Of a stretch of DNA of 64,000 bases, positions 35,004-50,264 are shown piece after piece (position 1 is the first letter of the stretch; the number at the start of each line of letters is the position of its first letter). Origin of the DNA: Solicoccozyma terricola (Eukaryota > Basidiomycota > Tremellomycetes > Filobasidiales > Piskurozymaceae). The position numbers were made by a program, and so were the translations under genes. The notes under the pieces were generated by a model, which was not told the DNA's origin, did not search any database, and saw nothing but the letters and a program-made list of their open reading frames with translations. The stretch is from NCBI GenBank assembly GCA_001600875.1, contig BCLD01000004.1:1004553-1068552 (forward strand), given 5' to 3'.

Positions 35004-37481
35004 ATGCACCTCCCACCGTACTCACCTCTTCTCGCAAACACCATCTGGCACAACATCCTCATACCGATCCTATGCGGAGTATGCGGGTACCTCTTGACTG
35101 CGTATCTCGTAATCATCCCCTCCTCGACGGCTGTCATTTATCATGTGTCCAGCTGGGTTCTCGGGTACCTCGCCCACTACGTCGTCTCAGTGGCTCACCG
35201 TTCCTCGACCTCTCATAAGATTGCGAAACTGGCAGATACTGGCAATCTACCCGGACTCACCATCCCCATCGTTCCTAGCGAATACCCATTCAGCCTTGAT
35301 ATCTTGCTTCAATGGATGAATGAAGGGAGAACAGAGTATCTTGGAGATGGTATGATTGTTAGGTTGAGTAAGCGGTTTGGGAAAGTCAATGGAAGGAGAA
35401 TCAAGACGTTTAATACAAAAGTCCTTGGTGAAAATTCCGTACGTCGTCTGTACTATATCCTAGCTTTCAGTATCAAATTGATCTCATGCGGTCCATCCCT
35501 ACGCTCACTACTAGATAATTACATTCTCGGCACATCATTCTTATCAGATCCTCTCCCTTCCATTAGCTACCAAAGCCTTTGAGAAAGGCTCGAAATTCCG
35601 GGAAAGAGCGTATTCGTTGCTTGGTGATGGTGTATTTGCAAGCGATGGTAACGTTTGGAGGTTGGTGAGTGTGGACTGTGGTGAAGACGGGAACCATCGC
35701 GAGTTTGGCCGGGAGGCTAACTTTGAATGGATGCGGGTTCTTTTCGAGAAATAGCATCGTCAAATGTCCAGACCATTCTTTGCAGCTCTCGCAGTTAGGT
35801 TTTCAGTGATGAACTACAAGACAGACGATGAAGAGGAACAGAGTGGAAACGACGGAATAAATATTGATGAATGGCGAGACCACGAGACGCCTGCGAGAGA
35901 TCGAATTGATCCCCATGTGATCCGTCTCTTACGTGGTATGATGGTTTACGAGAAGGAAGAGAAGGGGTTTGATATACAGGTGGGTTCCACTGTCGGTCTT
36001 GCTCGAATGTAAAGCGGTCCTGATTTTGATAATTACAGGCGATGTTCAGTGATTTTACAATGGAGATGACGATTGATCTTGTGACTGGTGGAAATGGACA
36101 AGATCAGATTGGCGAGGATAAGGGTATAAGGCCGAGCATTCAGGAGTTTGCAGTCGCATTTTCTGAAGCACAAGTGAGTTCTTTGTTGTTTTTCGATGTC
36201 TTGCTTTCGAACTGATTCTTTCTATCGTCGCTTTCTATCGTCGCTTTCTTTTTCGGGCTGGACATCAACAAATCAGTCAATACTCTCCACTCGTATCAGG
36301 ATAGGTACGCTTTGGTCACTTTTCGAGTTGACTGGTGATAAGATGAAATCACCGATGAAGGTGGTCCGAGGGTTTGTCGGGCCATTGGTCGACGAAGGAA
36401 TGAAAAATAAAGGTAGAGGAAGAGGTTCGCTGTTAGATCATCTTGTGAACATGACAGATGGTGAAAACTCTCTCTCACCGAAATCTAAAAGATTCGGGTA
36501 AGCTGATTTTGGGTAAATAATCAGATAGGAAATTTATTGAGGACGAAGTGATTAATATATTGATCGCGGCTAGGGATACGGTGAGTGTTCAGCAAGTAAC
36601 CAGAGCCGTGGAAACAAGCTGATCGAACGTGTTCTTGATCAGACGACATCAGCATTATCGTCTTGCGTCTATTGCTTGGCAATTTACCCTGAAATGCAGC
36701 ACAGGCTAATGCGTTTGATCCATCAATCGTCTACGAACCCTCAGTCCGGGATGAAGATCCCTTATAGTGAGTTGGCGTAATGAGAGATTCAGGAGTTCTC
36801 ACTTCTGATGTCACTATGCGATGATTGTAGTGAAAGCGTTCATTCACGAGGTCTTGAGGTTGTATCCACCGGTCCCACTCAAGTATGTGTCGCGTACCAT
36901 CAGGTCTTCTGGAAGGCTTGAACACTCAACTCATTTTCACGCCGCAGTATCCGTCGTTCAAACGCAGTCGCCATCTTGCATCCAGAACATCCAGATGATT
37001 CGTCTCTTATTTTCCCACCAAACACATCCGTCATCCTGTCTTTCGCCCTCATTCAACGGGACAAAGACGTGTGGGGGGACGATGCAGAGCACTTTAAGCC
37101 TGAGAGATGGTTAGATAGCGAAGGGAAGTTCAAGATGGCCATCGGCGCTAAGAAAGGGTTTCAAGCTTTCAATCTTGGGCCGAGGACAGTGAGTGCTACT
37201 AGAATTTGATGACGAGACCTTGAGACTGAATCTTGAATTGGCGACAGTGCCTTGGACAAGGATTCGCCCTACAGTCAGTCGCTCATGTACTCATGCGTCT
37301 ACTGAGTCATGCGTCGGAGAGTGACGGTCAACTGCTCCTCGCTCCTGAACTGCAGCCCGAGGGCACGAAGCCACCTGCAGAGTGGCAGAAGCTGACCGGT
37401 CGTGGTCAAGAAGAGAAGTGCTGGATGACGAGTGATATGGTGTTGAATTACAAAGTGAGCGGAAGCTGTAAAGTTCCTTGA
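35004..37481 (+). CDS. Cytochrome P450 (CYP63/CYP52-like)
   Basis: A heme monooxygenase, probably ER-anchored by hydrophobic segments near the N-terminus (ILIPILCGVCGYLLTAYLV and a second one). Family marks in order: LATKAFEKGSKF and LLGDGVFASDG before VWRLHRQMSRPFF, the I-helix end as ILIAARDTTTSALS, the K-helix ExxR in FIHEVLRLYPPVPL, PERW in EHFKPERWL, and the heme loop FNLGPRTCLGQGFA with Cys as the axial ligand. Introns cut it about nine times, including one right before the heme cysteine. The overall pattern resembles the basidiomycete CYP63 and fatty-acid/alkane CYP52 groups, so a hydrophobic substrate is likely but unproven. It needs an NADPH reductase; one is encoded at 52872-55512. 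It lies just downstream of a DHA1 antiporter. Confidence 0.88.
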
Positions 37482-37685
37482 TCACCTGTCCCTAATACAA
37501 GTTGTCGTCAGGGTGGCCTTTGGGTTCGATGGCATGGAAAAATTAGCAACGACTGACGTATTGATAAGATAGATACATCATGACCGGATGAACTGATCGT
37601 TTCACGACATTTACATGGACAACAACAATGTAGCATACGTTGTATTCTAATAGCATAACATCTCCCCCCAATGGTGACATCAGAC

Positions 37686-40193
37686 TCAGCCACCCACGGA
37701 GCCCATTGCGTTCTTCAAGCGTTGTCTCAGAACTTGATCCCTCTCACTACTAACCGAACTCGTCCTGAGCTTTCGATCTGGCGTACCTGTTGGACTCGAG
37801 GCAATGGCGGTGGTAGGCGCGTCTACTGCATATCCTTTGGCAGATGAGTCGTGCGTGGGTCCTACGGAAGCGGTGTCGGCAAGGATAGGGGGCGCTGCAC
37901 CTGTGCCAGCTGGTCGATGAACACTCGATGGCTCTCGGTGGGATTTTGGCGTAACTGGCTTGGAATCGATGCCCGTGGCGACTTCGGACGAGGCGGGTAT
38001 GTATTCTACGGTCTCGGTGCATATCGCGCGGCGTTGCCATCGTCGGCGCCTCGTGTACTAGAATATGGGGAGAGTGATCAGCGGCCATTCAGACACGCAG
38101 CGCCTGTGGCATGACTGACCTTGCCAAGACCACCCTTGGGGCCCATCCCCTCCCATTTATTGTCACCGTAACTCCACCCGTCGGTATCTGTTGGCACGTC
38201 CAAGTCATGCATCAATGCTGCGATCCCGGCTGCAACACCAGTAGCTCCACCCGTTCCGCCTGCAGTCATACCACTGGTCGTTGATCCCGTGAGTTGGACG
38301 GCAACACTTGACGGGACGCCCGCGGTTGGCGTAACGGCTGCTGCTGCTGCCTCCATCGAAGATGACGATTGACGACGACGCTGTCGATCCTCTTGCGATG
38401 AAGAGAGACCGTCCGTCGAGCGAACTTCATCCATGGATACACGAGCCGGACTGGATCCGACATTACCTCCCATAATTCCTGTTCCAAAGCCAACGGATGC
38501 GGCAAAGGTCGATGCCATCGTAGGTGAACCTGATGGAACGTTCATTGCCCCTCCGCCTGTCGATTGACCAGAGGGAGTAGTGGATCCCAATATATTTCTG
38601 GCCTTGAGCTTCTCCAGTCCCTTCACAAATGCCTGTTCCGCCAGACCCTTCGTTGTAGATTTGCCATCGGTGAAGACATCACTGCGACTTATCTCCTTTT
38701 CCCTCTCGTCTTTCTCAGCTGATGATGAAGCCGCCGTCTTCTCTTGGATATCCTTCCCCTCCTTACTTGGCCCACCCTTACGGACGACGGTCCAATCTTC
38801 ATCCAGCCACCTCCATCTTGCTGTTCTCTTTGTCCTCGCGTCTCCTCCTCTTCCAGGTACGGGGAGGTACATTACGCTCTCGCTGGGCAGTACGAAACTT
38901 GACGGCGGACTGACGGGATTCAAATAGACATCACACCATGATGGTCTTTCTTGAGGTAGTAGGGCGGATGTCCAATCCAACCCCATCCACCAACGTTGAT
39001 TCTCTTGTAACTCGAATCGGAAGTAGACGGGTGGACAAGGTGTCAAAGATGGATCCGATGGTGCTACTTCGTCGTCTAACGCCGAGCCTGTCATTGAAGC
39101 GGTAGGGGGTAACGGTCGTAATCGAAGAGCAAAAGAAGGTCGTCGTGATGTTGTCCACTTGTTCTTCAACCACGCTCGAAGACTGAATGGTGTGGATGGC
39201 GTGGCAATGTCGATATTATTCGCTGTGGTTGGTACGTTGTTGGCCGAGTCAGGTGGTGAGCCGAAGATGACCAGGAAGATGGTAGTAGCGAGTCGTCGTA
39301 GGAACAGCGATTTCGAGAGCAGCTGTTGAAAAGCCCGAAGAGTTGGGGATGGGAGAAGAAGAACGATAGTTCCAAGCAAAGCCAGAGTCTGATGATGGAA
39401 CGTAAGTTCAGTCAGCCGGTTTGATTGTATAACAAGGTGGGCATACAACTCACGACTCTTCCACCCAAAAACAAATTGATAACCGCCCATCCACTCCAGA
39501 TGATCAACCCGCCTCGAATCAACCTTCTCCTCTCCATCTCCGCCCACCATTTCCCTTCACCTTCTCCCCAGACCCACTTGCTGACATCTTTATCTCTCAT
39601 ATTGAAAAAGGAAATGGATGAGACCATCGCGCTGATAGCGTACAAGTCGGATAACGCGAGTAGGACGGTTTGGGAGGAAGCGGGATTAGATGGGGACGTA
39701 GTGGTGGGTGGGTGGGGAGTTGGGTGAACGAATGGTATAGAATAGATGACGTTGGACAGCATGGATCGATCGTGTGCCGAGTTCGTTGGGAAAGGTAGTA
39801 GAAGAAGTATTATTGGTGGAAGGATGTACCTAGATTCCCGTGTGATGTCAGCCTCAATGCACCACTCAATAGCCTACTTCACGCTCACTTATATGCCGCC
39901 CTTCCACCCAAACAGATCCCCCACCAGCCTAAAACGACGAGCCAGCTATCGACCGGGGATCCTGATGTCCAAGTGAGTACCTCGATTGCCTTTTTTAACC
40001 ATCTCAACGGTCCGGCCAAGACAAGTAGTAGTGCAATGAGCGGTGAAGGTAGAGTTGCAAGGGTGTTGTCGGATCCACTACTAGTGGTGGAGGTGGCCGG
40101 GAAGGTGGGTGGGAATAGTGGCTGTATCTGAGCAGGTAATGTTGATGGATTGCTATTGGTTCCGGGAGGTGGATTGGTGATTGGCGTAGCCAT
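37686..40193 (-). CDS. Dysferlin-domain peroxisomal/ER membrane protein (Pex30-like)
   Basis: Resembles the Pex23/Pex24/Pex30 family, ER and peroxisome membrane proteins with reticulon-like segments that control peroxisome size and ER contact. After an N-terminal Pro/Thr/Ser-rich part come several hydrophobic segments: PLIALLLVLAGPLRW, SWLVVLGWWGICLGG, YILPPIILLLLPF, IIWSGWAVINLFLGG and TLALLGTIVLLLPS. A dysferlin pair follows: FRFELQENQRWWMGLDWTSA with RPSWCD, and later ARWRWLDEDWTVVRKGG. The C-terminal third is Ser/Gly/Ala-rich and contains NKWEGMGPKGGLGK, a motif seen near the end of this family. It ends RQRLKNAMGSVGG. The ATG at 40193 precedes MATPITNPPPG. Which paralogue it is cannot be told by eye. 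Confidence 0.82.
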
Positions 40194-40677
40194 GGTGCTG
40201 GGGAGTATCAACCAACTTCGGAGGTCGGTCTGATCACCGCTGTCTTTCCTGGTCCTCCAAAGACAGGTGAAGTCCGCGGAGAGAGATGCAGCCGGTAGCC
40301 GTGAACGTGTCTACTCCGAAGACCTTGACTGAATAGTAAATCATTCACGATCAGCTACTCTATCTCCCACGTCGCTGTCCAGCCTCGGTCTCGGATCAAC
40401 ACCTTTTTCCAAGTCTCTATACGTCGAGCAAGCGCGACTTCCTGGCCGATGTGTTGGACTACGTTCTTACTAGTCTAGTACGGCCTCCCGATGGTGTGCT
40501 GCGATGATCTCCAGGTGTCCGTCACGATCGATGACGTCGTCGATGAGATCGAGGTGGTTGGAGGGCGTTGTATTCGACACCACGTCATGGAAATGCCAGC
40601 TCGGCGGTGACTAACCGTCTCAACCGTTTATTGATGCACAGGACATGTGCTCTTTGCTCTATTGCTACAGACAGCTC
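40194..40677. other. Intergenic gap with a CCACGTCAT element
   Basis: This gap separates the PEX30-like start from the stop of the next minus-strand gene. CCACGTCAT is at 40580-40588, about 390 bp upstream of the PEX30-like start. No gene is seen. Confidence 0.4.
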
Positions 40678-42000
40678 TTACTCAACCAACTCCACCTCAA
40701 ATCCCCAGTGCTTGCCCCTGTCCTTGTTCTCAAAGCCTTTCCCAGACACCGTTCCCACATGCTGCCACAGTGCAGGTTTATACACCCATCTCTCCCACTT
40801 TTCCTGTCCAGATAGAAGTTCTAAAGCCGCATCTCGTGGAGTTGGATGACGCTCATCTCCAAACCCATCTGAGATGAGGTGATTGACAACATAGCTGGCA
40901 GACTCACGAGAGAAGAGCAGAGATTGAGAACAGCATGTGCTCAAGTGAGATGGGCCAAAAGGCAGAGGCATGGCAGCATGTCGACCTTGTAGGAAAAAGA
41001 GAAGCATGTGAGGTGAGAGTAGAAGTGGGGATAGCATGTGTAAAAGGAGCTTGTGAATTTGCAAGCGTCGTTGCCTTTTCCTGCTAGAAACTATCCAGTC
41101 AGATGTAGGCAGATAAACTGTACTTGCGGTGATTGATTGAACCGTTGTTTGTAATCCAACTACCCTTCTAATGATCGCAACAATTGTAAGGGTGCCAATG
41201 TAAACACTGAGGATCACCCACATTATCAAGGGGATATGTTGCATCTCCCAACCAAGATATTGATAAGACCAGGACAATGAGACATTGATCCACTTCCGTC
41301 CGTTATGTGTCATGGTCTTCAAGTCTGGTATGACCACATTTTCCAATCTGTTGAACCAACCAGGTTGAGCAACCACATCATCTTCCAAGACCAGAATGTA
41401 CTCTGCCTTTGTTTGTAGACATGTATGCAACAAATGCGCATAATCAACCACCCCTTGTGAGTCCAGCCGGTTTGGGAACGGTAATTGCGCCCTATTGGTG
41501 CGGGTGATCCATATGTCTTGATCATCCATGAGCCTGTCTGTTGGCCATTTTCGACCAATTCCAACGTATACTTCATCAGCCAGATTCATTTCCAGTAGAG
41601 ATGTTAGTTGTGGATGACCAGTTTGTTGTGTTAGATCCTCAGTCTCATCTTTGAATCGAATAATGAGGTGTATGCGGTTTCTTTGTTCTGGTGAGAGTGG
41701 CTGAAGTAGAGATCCAATGGTCTCAGGAAGATAGTCTGCTCCCTGGCGGTGGAAGGCATCGATTGAAACACAGACCACAGGAACCTTGTTTGTGCTGACA
41801 TGAGGAGGTGGTTGAGTAGGGTTAAGAGGCTGCAATGAGTACCATTGTCGTGCAATAGAGGAGAGCTGATCTGAAATAGGATATGAACGCAGAGTTCTAG
41901 GTCTCCACATGGGCTCCCGGTGCCAGTAACGGACAAGGGCAAGGATCTGATAAAATGCAGGAATGGAGAGGAGGTAGAGGATGATGATAGTTTTCCGCAT
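40678..42000 (-). CDS. PGAP4/TMEM246-like Golgi glycosyltransferase
   Basis: A single exon of 440 residues. An N-terminal signal anchor (TIIILYLLSIPAFYQILALV) is followed by a GT-A-like domain: VPVVCVSIDAFHRQGADYLP, EQRNRIHLIIRF, and the acidic motif ILVLEDDVVAQPGWF, a DxD-like metal site. Two hydrophobic segments then interrupt the catalytic part (IPLIMWVILSVYIGTLTIV and LLLSPHMLLFFLQ), and the fold ends with KPALWQHVGTVSGKG. A pair of membrane segments inside a glycosyltransferase domain is the hallmark of PGAP4, which adds GalNAc to GPI-anchor mannose in animals. In fungi the donor and acceptor are not established. It is the only intron-free long gene in this intron-dense window. It shares a 531-bp divergent promoter region with KAR2. 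Confidence 0.65.
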   Translation of the reverse strand: MRKTIIILYLLSIPAFYQILALVRYWHREPMWRPRTLRSYPISDQLSSIARQWYSLQPLNPTQPPPHVSTNKVPVVCVSIDAFHRQGADYLPETIGSLLQPLSPEQRNRIHLIIRFKDETEDLTQQTGHPQLTSLLEMNLADEVYVGIGRKWPTDRLMDDQDIWITRTNRAQLPFPNRLDSQGVVDYAHLLHTCLQTKAEYILVLEDDVVAQPGWFNRLENVVIPDLKTMTHNGRKWINVSLSWSYQYLGWEMQHIPLIMWVILSVYIGTLTIVAIIRRVVGLQTTVQSITASTVYLPTSDWIVSSRKRQRRLQIHKLLLHMLSPLLLSPHMLLFFLQGRHAAMPLPFGPSHLSTCCSQSLLFSRESASYVVNHLISDGFGDERHPTPRDAALELLSGQEKWERWVYKPALWQHVGTVSGKGFENKDRGKHWGFEVELVE

Positions 42001-42141
42001 AGTTCTGGTGTTGCACTGCAGGTAAACTGCCACAAACTGTAGGACTGGTGGACTAGTTGCCCGCACCAAAGACAAACTGGGGCAGCCCTTTGTCTGGTAC
42101 CCTTTGTCTGATAGACCTCTCTGCTGGGTTGTGACGGGTGA

Positions 42142-42172
<31 letters not shown>

Positions 42173-42531
42173 CGACACAATCCGCGGATTCCCAATTCCG
42201 GCTGACGTGTCTGCCAGCGCATCTTTCAACTTGTTTCCAGAGACTTCCAGGGGGTCATGCTCCACGTCGACACGGACAACTCTACTATATCAATCATTAT
42301 CCAGCCAGCAACCACGAGAGGAGGCCATCGAGGGGGAAGACAACAGCTCTCGTTCAAGACAGAAGCGCGGGAAAACACCACGCACCAGATTCGCTTCACC
42401 AAGTGGGTACTGATCGATTGTCAACGCGACTTTTAACAGAACGAGAAGAAACGAAAAGCTTCAACGAAACCCGTCAGCTCATCATCTCCGTCTCACCTTC
42501 TTACCACTACAGAACCGAACATCTCGTCAAC
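42001..42531. promoter_or_regulatory. Divergent promoter region of the PGAP4-like gene and KAR2
   Basis: Contains TGACGTGT at 42203-42210 and CCACGTCG at 42262-42269, both close to a TGACGTGG-type stress element, and a GGTGGC tandem repeat at 42144-42174. A GAA-rich stretch near 42440-42470 (GAACGAGAAGAAACGAAAAG) may act as heat-shock element units. All functions are inferred. Confidence 0.4.
42144..42174 (+). repeat. GGTGGC hexanucleotide repeat
   Basis: Five consecutive GGTGGC/GGCGGT units lie in the PGAP4-like/KAR2 intergenic region. A shorter copy of the same repeat is at about 34907-34925, upstream of the P450 gene. Confidence 0.85.
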
Positions 42532-45446
<2,915 letters not shown>

Positions 45447-45755
45447 TCAGCGAAGCTCCCAGAAAAGCAAAAGCAGTTAGACGAGACGAGTTGCCGTTGA
45501 TGTAGTAGTCGTTACCGTGGAAGAATCACTCCCTATCCGCGTCTATGCCATCGATGACACCGTCAGAAACCTGAAAGACGCGGACCCTAAAAGTGACAAC
45601 CCCTGGGGCAAAATGTAAACAAACGCCTAATTTGCCGTTTGTTTGGACAGGGAGGGATCGTCAATCTCTTGTGCAAAACAGGGATTGCAACAATCTATCA
45701 CACCTCTGAGACCACTGGGACCAGAGGACAGACTCTGAATCAGCTGCCACACCCC

Positions 45756-48700
45756 ATGTCCTCACGAAAACCCCCACCGCCCCTGCTGTCGCCGCCTACC
45801 ACGCATTCGCAACTGCCCAGGATGAACTCTCCGACATATCAAGGCGGTCCACTGGCATGGGGTGCACGACGTCAGTCGAATCTCGAGCCGACCGGGATGC
45901 AGCACGGTGTATCTTCAGAGTCAACGCTCACGGGCGGTACCTTTTCTATACCGTCTATCCGCGAACATGAACCTACGCAATATCTCGCACCTACGCCACG
46001 TCTATCCAACTTCGAGGCGGCAGTGGCCGCTCTCAATGGCACAGCACCTCCAGCAGACCCCAACTACCCTTCCCCGCTACAATTTCACCAGGCTCCAAGT
46101 TATGTAGCACCAGCAGCCCGCCGACAGCAGCTAGCTTCCCAGCCAAACAGGCCGTCAGTGGGACCAGCCTCCGCAGCTGAAATGGCCGGGGAGCTTCCTC
46201 GTGCTCCGTCTTTTTATGAGCGTACGATGAACTTTTTCCTCGGCTCGAGCTCGGCCTACTCTGTCCCAGAACAGCAGAACTTGCCGCAAGTCTCCGATTT
46301 GCCTTTCCCCGGTAGTACGTCTCGTGGACGCAGATCAACTTCTCGTGTGTTTAGTGGATCACGTCGACCACGATCGCGTAGCCCTTCGCCGACTCTAGAG
46401 GACCAACTACACCCATACGGAACTCCTCAACGACGTGATCTTCCGAGAGGACCGTCTTCCAAGGGTTACGGGCAGTACGACTACGGTAATGGGGATATGG
46501 GAGATGCGAAATTCCAGGATGACGAACTGGACGAAGAGAAGGCAGACATGTCTCTCGATTACATCGACCCGCATGAAGGTCGGTATGGCGATGAGTACGG
46601 TGACGAGCACTACGATGGTATAGATCGTGAAGAACTGCTTCATAATACACCTACCCAGCATTTCGGTCTTCCACCTGAGGGAAGGATAACCAGGCGACAC
46701 AAAACAAAGAAGAGGGTGGTGTTGACTGCTGGAAACTTAGTTCTCGACCTCAACATTCCAACCCGTTTGGAGAGCTTCTTACCGGTCAAGGGAGAGCCAG
46801 AAATGATGAAGACAAGGTGAGTGCTCGCAGACGTGGCGAATGGGAACGAAAGAATGTTGAAACTCCTTTTCTCCCGGCAGATACACCGCCATCACCTGCG
46901 ATCCCGACAACTTCAGCGAAGAGCACTTCTCCCTCCGTCAGAATGCGATGGGACGGGAAACTGAGCTCGCCATCGTCATCACCATGTTCAACGAGGACGA
47001 AGAATTGTTCTGTCGTACGCTGTATGGAGTGATGAAGAACATTGCTCATTTGCAAGGCAGGAAGAACAGTTCAACATGGGGCCCAGGTAGCTGGAAGAAG
47101 GTGAGAGGTTTGTTGGTTGCTAGCGGGTATCCAAGCTGACCTGTCAATGTTTTACAGATTGTGGTGTGCATCGTCTCGGATGGCAGAAAGCACATTAATC
47201 CGCGTGTTCTTGATTGTTTGGCTTCTTTGGGAGTCTTTCAGGAGGGTGAGTGTAGCATCGGTGCTTTGCTAGTTTTCCCCCTTGACATCTAGAGACATCG
47301 TCTTGCAGGGGCAATGAAGAATTCGGTTCAGGACAAGCCCGTGCAGGCTCATATGTTCGAGTACACGACTAGCTTCGCTCTCGACCCCAACCTTCGTTTC
47401 AAGTACCCCGATAAGGGAATCGCTCCAACCCAGATTTTGTTCTGCCTGAAGGAGAAGAACGCAAAGTGAGTGAGGGGTAGAGTGGGGTAGAGGACATTCA
47501 GCTCATATCCCATCACTGTGAAACAGGAAGATCAACAGTCATCGTTGGGTGAGTCGTTCGCTCTGCTCTTGCAAACATTCGCTGATCCTCCATTCATCAG
47601 TTCTTTAACGCATTTGCGAAGACGCTTGATGTAAGTCGAATAGGTCGAGTGAGTACTTGCGAACTCTCTAACGACTGGACCTGGTCACGCAGCCAAAGGT
47701 CTGCATTCTGCTCGACGTCGGAACTCGACCCGGTCCCAAAGCCCTCTATCACCTCTGGAAGGCCTTCGACAAGCAGTCCAAGGTGGGAGGTGCATGTGGC
47801 GAGATCGCAACATACAAGGGGAGGAACTGGAGGGGTTTGTTGAATCCTCTCAGTGAGTGGTGTGCATTTCTTTTTTTGCTCGAAAGACCTAGGGAGCTCA
47901 ACCCCTGTGCTTCCAGTCGCCTCGCAATGCTTCGAGTGAGTCTCTTGTAACATGTTTGTGATTTGCAGATCCGTGAACGGGTTCTCATTCCCTACAGATA
48001 CAAAATGTCCAACATCCTTGACAAGCCTACAGAGTCCGTTTTCGGCTACTGCTCTGTCTTGCCAGGAGCCTTTTCGGCATACCGAGTGAGTTTGGAATCG
48101 AGAAGGGTGGACTTGACGCTTGGAAGTGACCCTTTCTATCTCAGTGGCTGGCGTTGCAAAACGACAAGGACGGGAAGGGTCCCCTTGCATCCTACTTTCT
48201 GGGCGAGAAGCTTGCCGGCAAGGACGCCGATACTTTCACGGCGAACATGTATCTTGCGGAGGATCGGTGAGTTGCCATATGTCCTGCCTCCAACTGACTC
48301 GTAGCTGATCAAACGGGTGTGGCTAGTATCCTTTGTTGGGAGATCGTGTACGTAGCCTTCTCCCTGACGATCCGCTCAATAATGCCTACCCTGACCGCCC
48401 ACTCCTTCTGCATCAGGGCAAAACCGAAATGCAACTACGTCCTCAAGTTCGTCAAGGCAGCGGTGGCAGAGACCGACTGTCCGGAGACGATCCACGAATT
48501 CATCAGTCAGAGACGACGATGGCTCAATGGTTCTTTCTTCGCTGCGGTGAGTCCTTGTCAAGGGGGTGACATCGTTCGGTGCGCACGACTAACGCCGCCA
48601 TGATTCCAAGGTCTACGCCCTCACTCACGTCACACAGGTCTTCCGAGCAGACCACAGCGCTTTCAGAACAACGCTCCTACTCATCGAGTCGTTCTACAAC

Positions 48701-50264
48701 TTGCTTAGCTTGATTTTCTCCTGGTTCGCGGTTGGTGCGTGGCAGCTCAACGCACTGCGGTTGGCTTGAACGACTTCTGACATCTACCCTTACCATTGCA
48801 GCCAACTTCTACATTTTCTTCGTAAGGATATTTGCGACTGGGTGACGTCTAAACCCCAACTGATCCACGCTCAAATGGCAGGTCATCGTAACCTCATCCC
48901 TGGAGGACCCCAGCTTCGGGGTGCCCAAGATCTCCGTCTTGAACGCGATCTTGCAGTATGTTTACTTGGGAACGCTCGTTGCCTGCTTTCTCTTCTCGAT
49001 GGGCAACAGGCCAGCTGGGTGAGTGGGACGATTGGGCTACTATTCGACGGATGTCTGACAACACCCCTGTGCCGATGCTGCCCCCCTCCCCCTCCCCCTA
49101 CCACAGATCCAAGTGGAAGTATAGTACCGCCATCTACATCTTCGCCACGCTCACGATCTACATGATGGTTGCTGCTGTCCTCTGTGCGGTCCGCGCGGTT
49201 ACCAACCTCGACAACGTCATGTTCGTCCGGATGATCATCTCGGTGTTGTCGACGTATGGAGTCTACGTGATTTCTTCCATCATCGCTTTTGATCCATTCC
49301 ATATCGTCACTTGTTTCTTGCAGTATATCCTGTTGCAAGCGAGTGAGTGGGCCCTGAGGGGAAGTGCTGTGCGAGAATGTTTGCTGACGACGGGCGTACG
49401 TTGTTCCCAAATGACAGCCTACATCAACGTGGTGAGTTGATTGTATCTTTGAAACAGGCGTAGATTGTCGACTGACCTATATCACTCCCTTCCTTCTCGG
49501 TAAGCTCAATGTCGTGAGTCCGCAGAGTGGGAGTGGGGTGTTTTACAAACAGTCTCCTAACCAGCTTTTCTCCATAGTACGCCTTTTCAAACCTCCACGA
49601 CCTGTCCTGTAAGTTAGCGAAATACTCTTCGCGAGGTCAATCCAGACTCTAACCCCACCGTCACCCGCTCTCGCACACAGGGGGCACTAAAGGCTCGGAT
49701 ACCGTCGCCACTGATCTCGGCGCTGTTTCCGGTTCAGGCAGCCAAGTCGAAGTGGAGCTTCTCGCAGACCAAAAAGACGTAGATGCAGCATACAATGATG
49801 CTCTTGATAATCTCCGGATTAGAAAACCACTGGAGAAACCGATGGGTTTGACTGCGAGTCAACTTGAGCAGAGACAGAAGGATTATTATGTGAGGCCTGG
49901 GGTGTTTGTTTTGTTTGCGATGGAATGCAGTGGATACTGAATGCCACACGTTAACTACCTCCAGGCGAATTTCCGTACCAACGTTCTCCTCCTTTGGTCT
50001 CTAACGAATGGAATCCTCGCATCGATCGTCTTGGCGAGCGGGAGTGCATCCTCCACCTTCAACGGAACGAACAGTCGAACAAGTGTTTACATGCTCTGTA
50101 TACTGGGTGAGTGCTATGTATGGTGGTCGATCCCGTTAACATCGTCAGAACGTGCTGATTCGAGGATGGGTTGTTCGTTGTGTCCAGTCTTCGTTGCTGC
50201 GACTTCTGCATTCAGATTCTTGGGATCGACGATTTATCTTATTTTACGATTGTTTGGAGCGTAA
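45756..50264 (+). CDS. CHS: Chitin synthase, division 1 (class I-III type)
   Basis: A plasma-membrane processive transferase that makes chitin from UDP-GlcNAc. The first about 290 residues are Pro/Ser/Arg-rich with an acidic patch ([12 protein letters not shown]), then the chitin synthase N-terminal domain ([20 protein letters not shown]). The catalytic core contains [85 protein letters not shown] and the signature [14 protein letters not shown]. Multiple membrane helices follow (for example [16 protein letters not shown]), with LSWGTKGSD and a last helix [20 protein letters not shown]. There is no myosin motor, so it is not class V/VII. Several exons are tiny: 22 nt (47527-47548), 30 nt (47601-47630), 19 nt (47917-47935). 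It starts 309 bp after KAR2. Confidence 0.94.
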
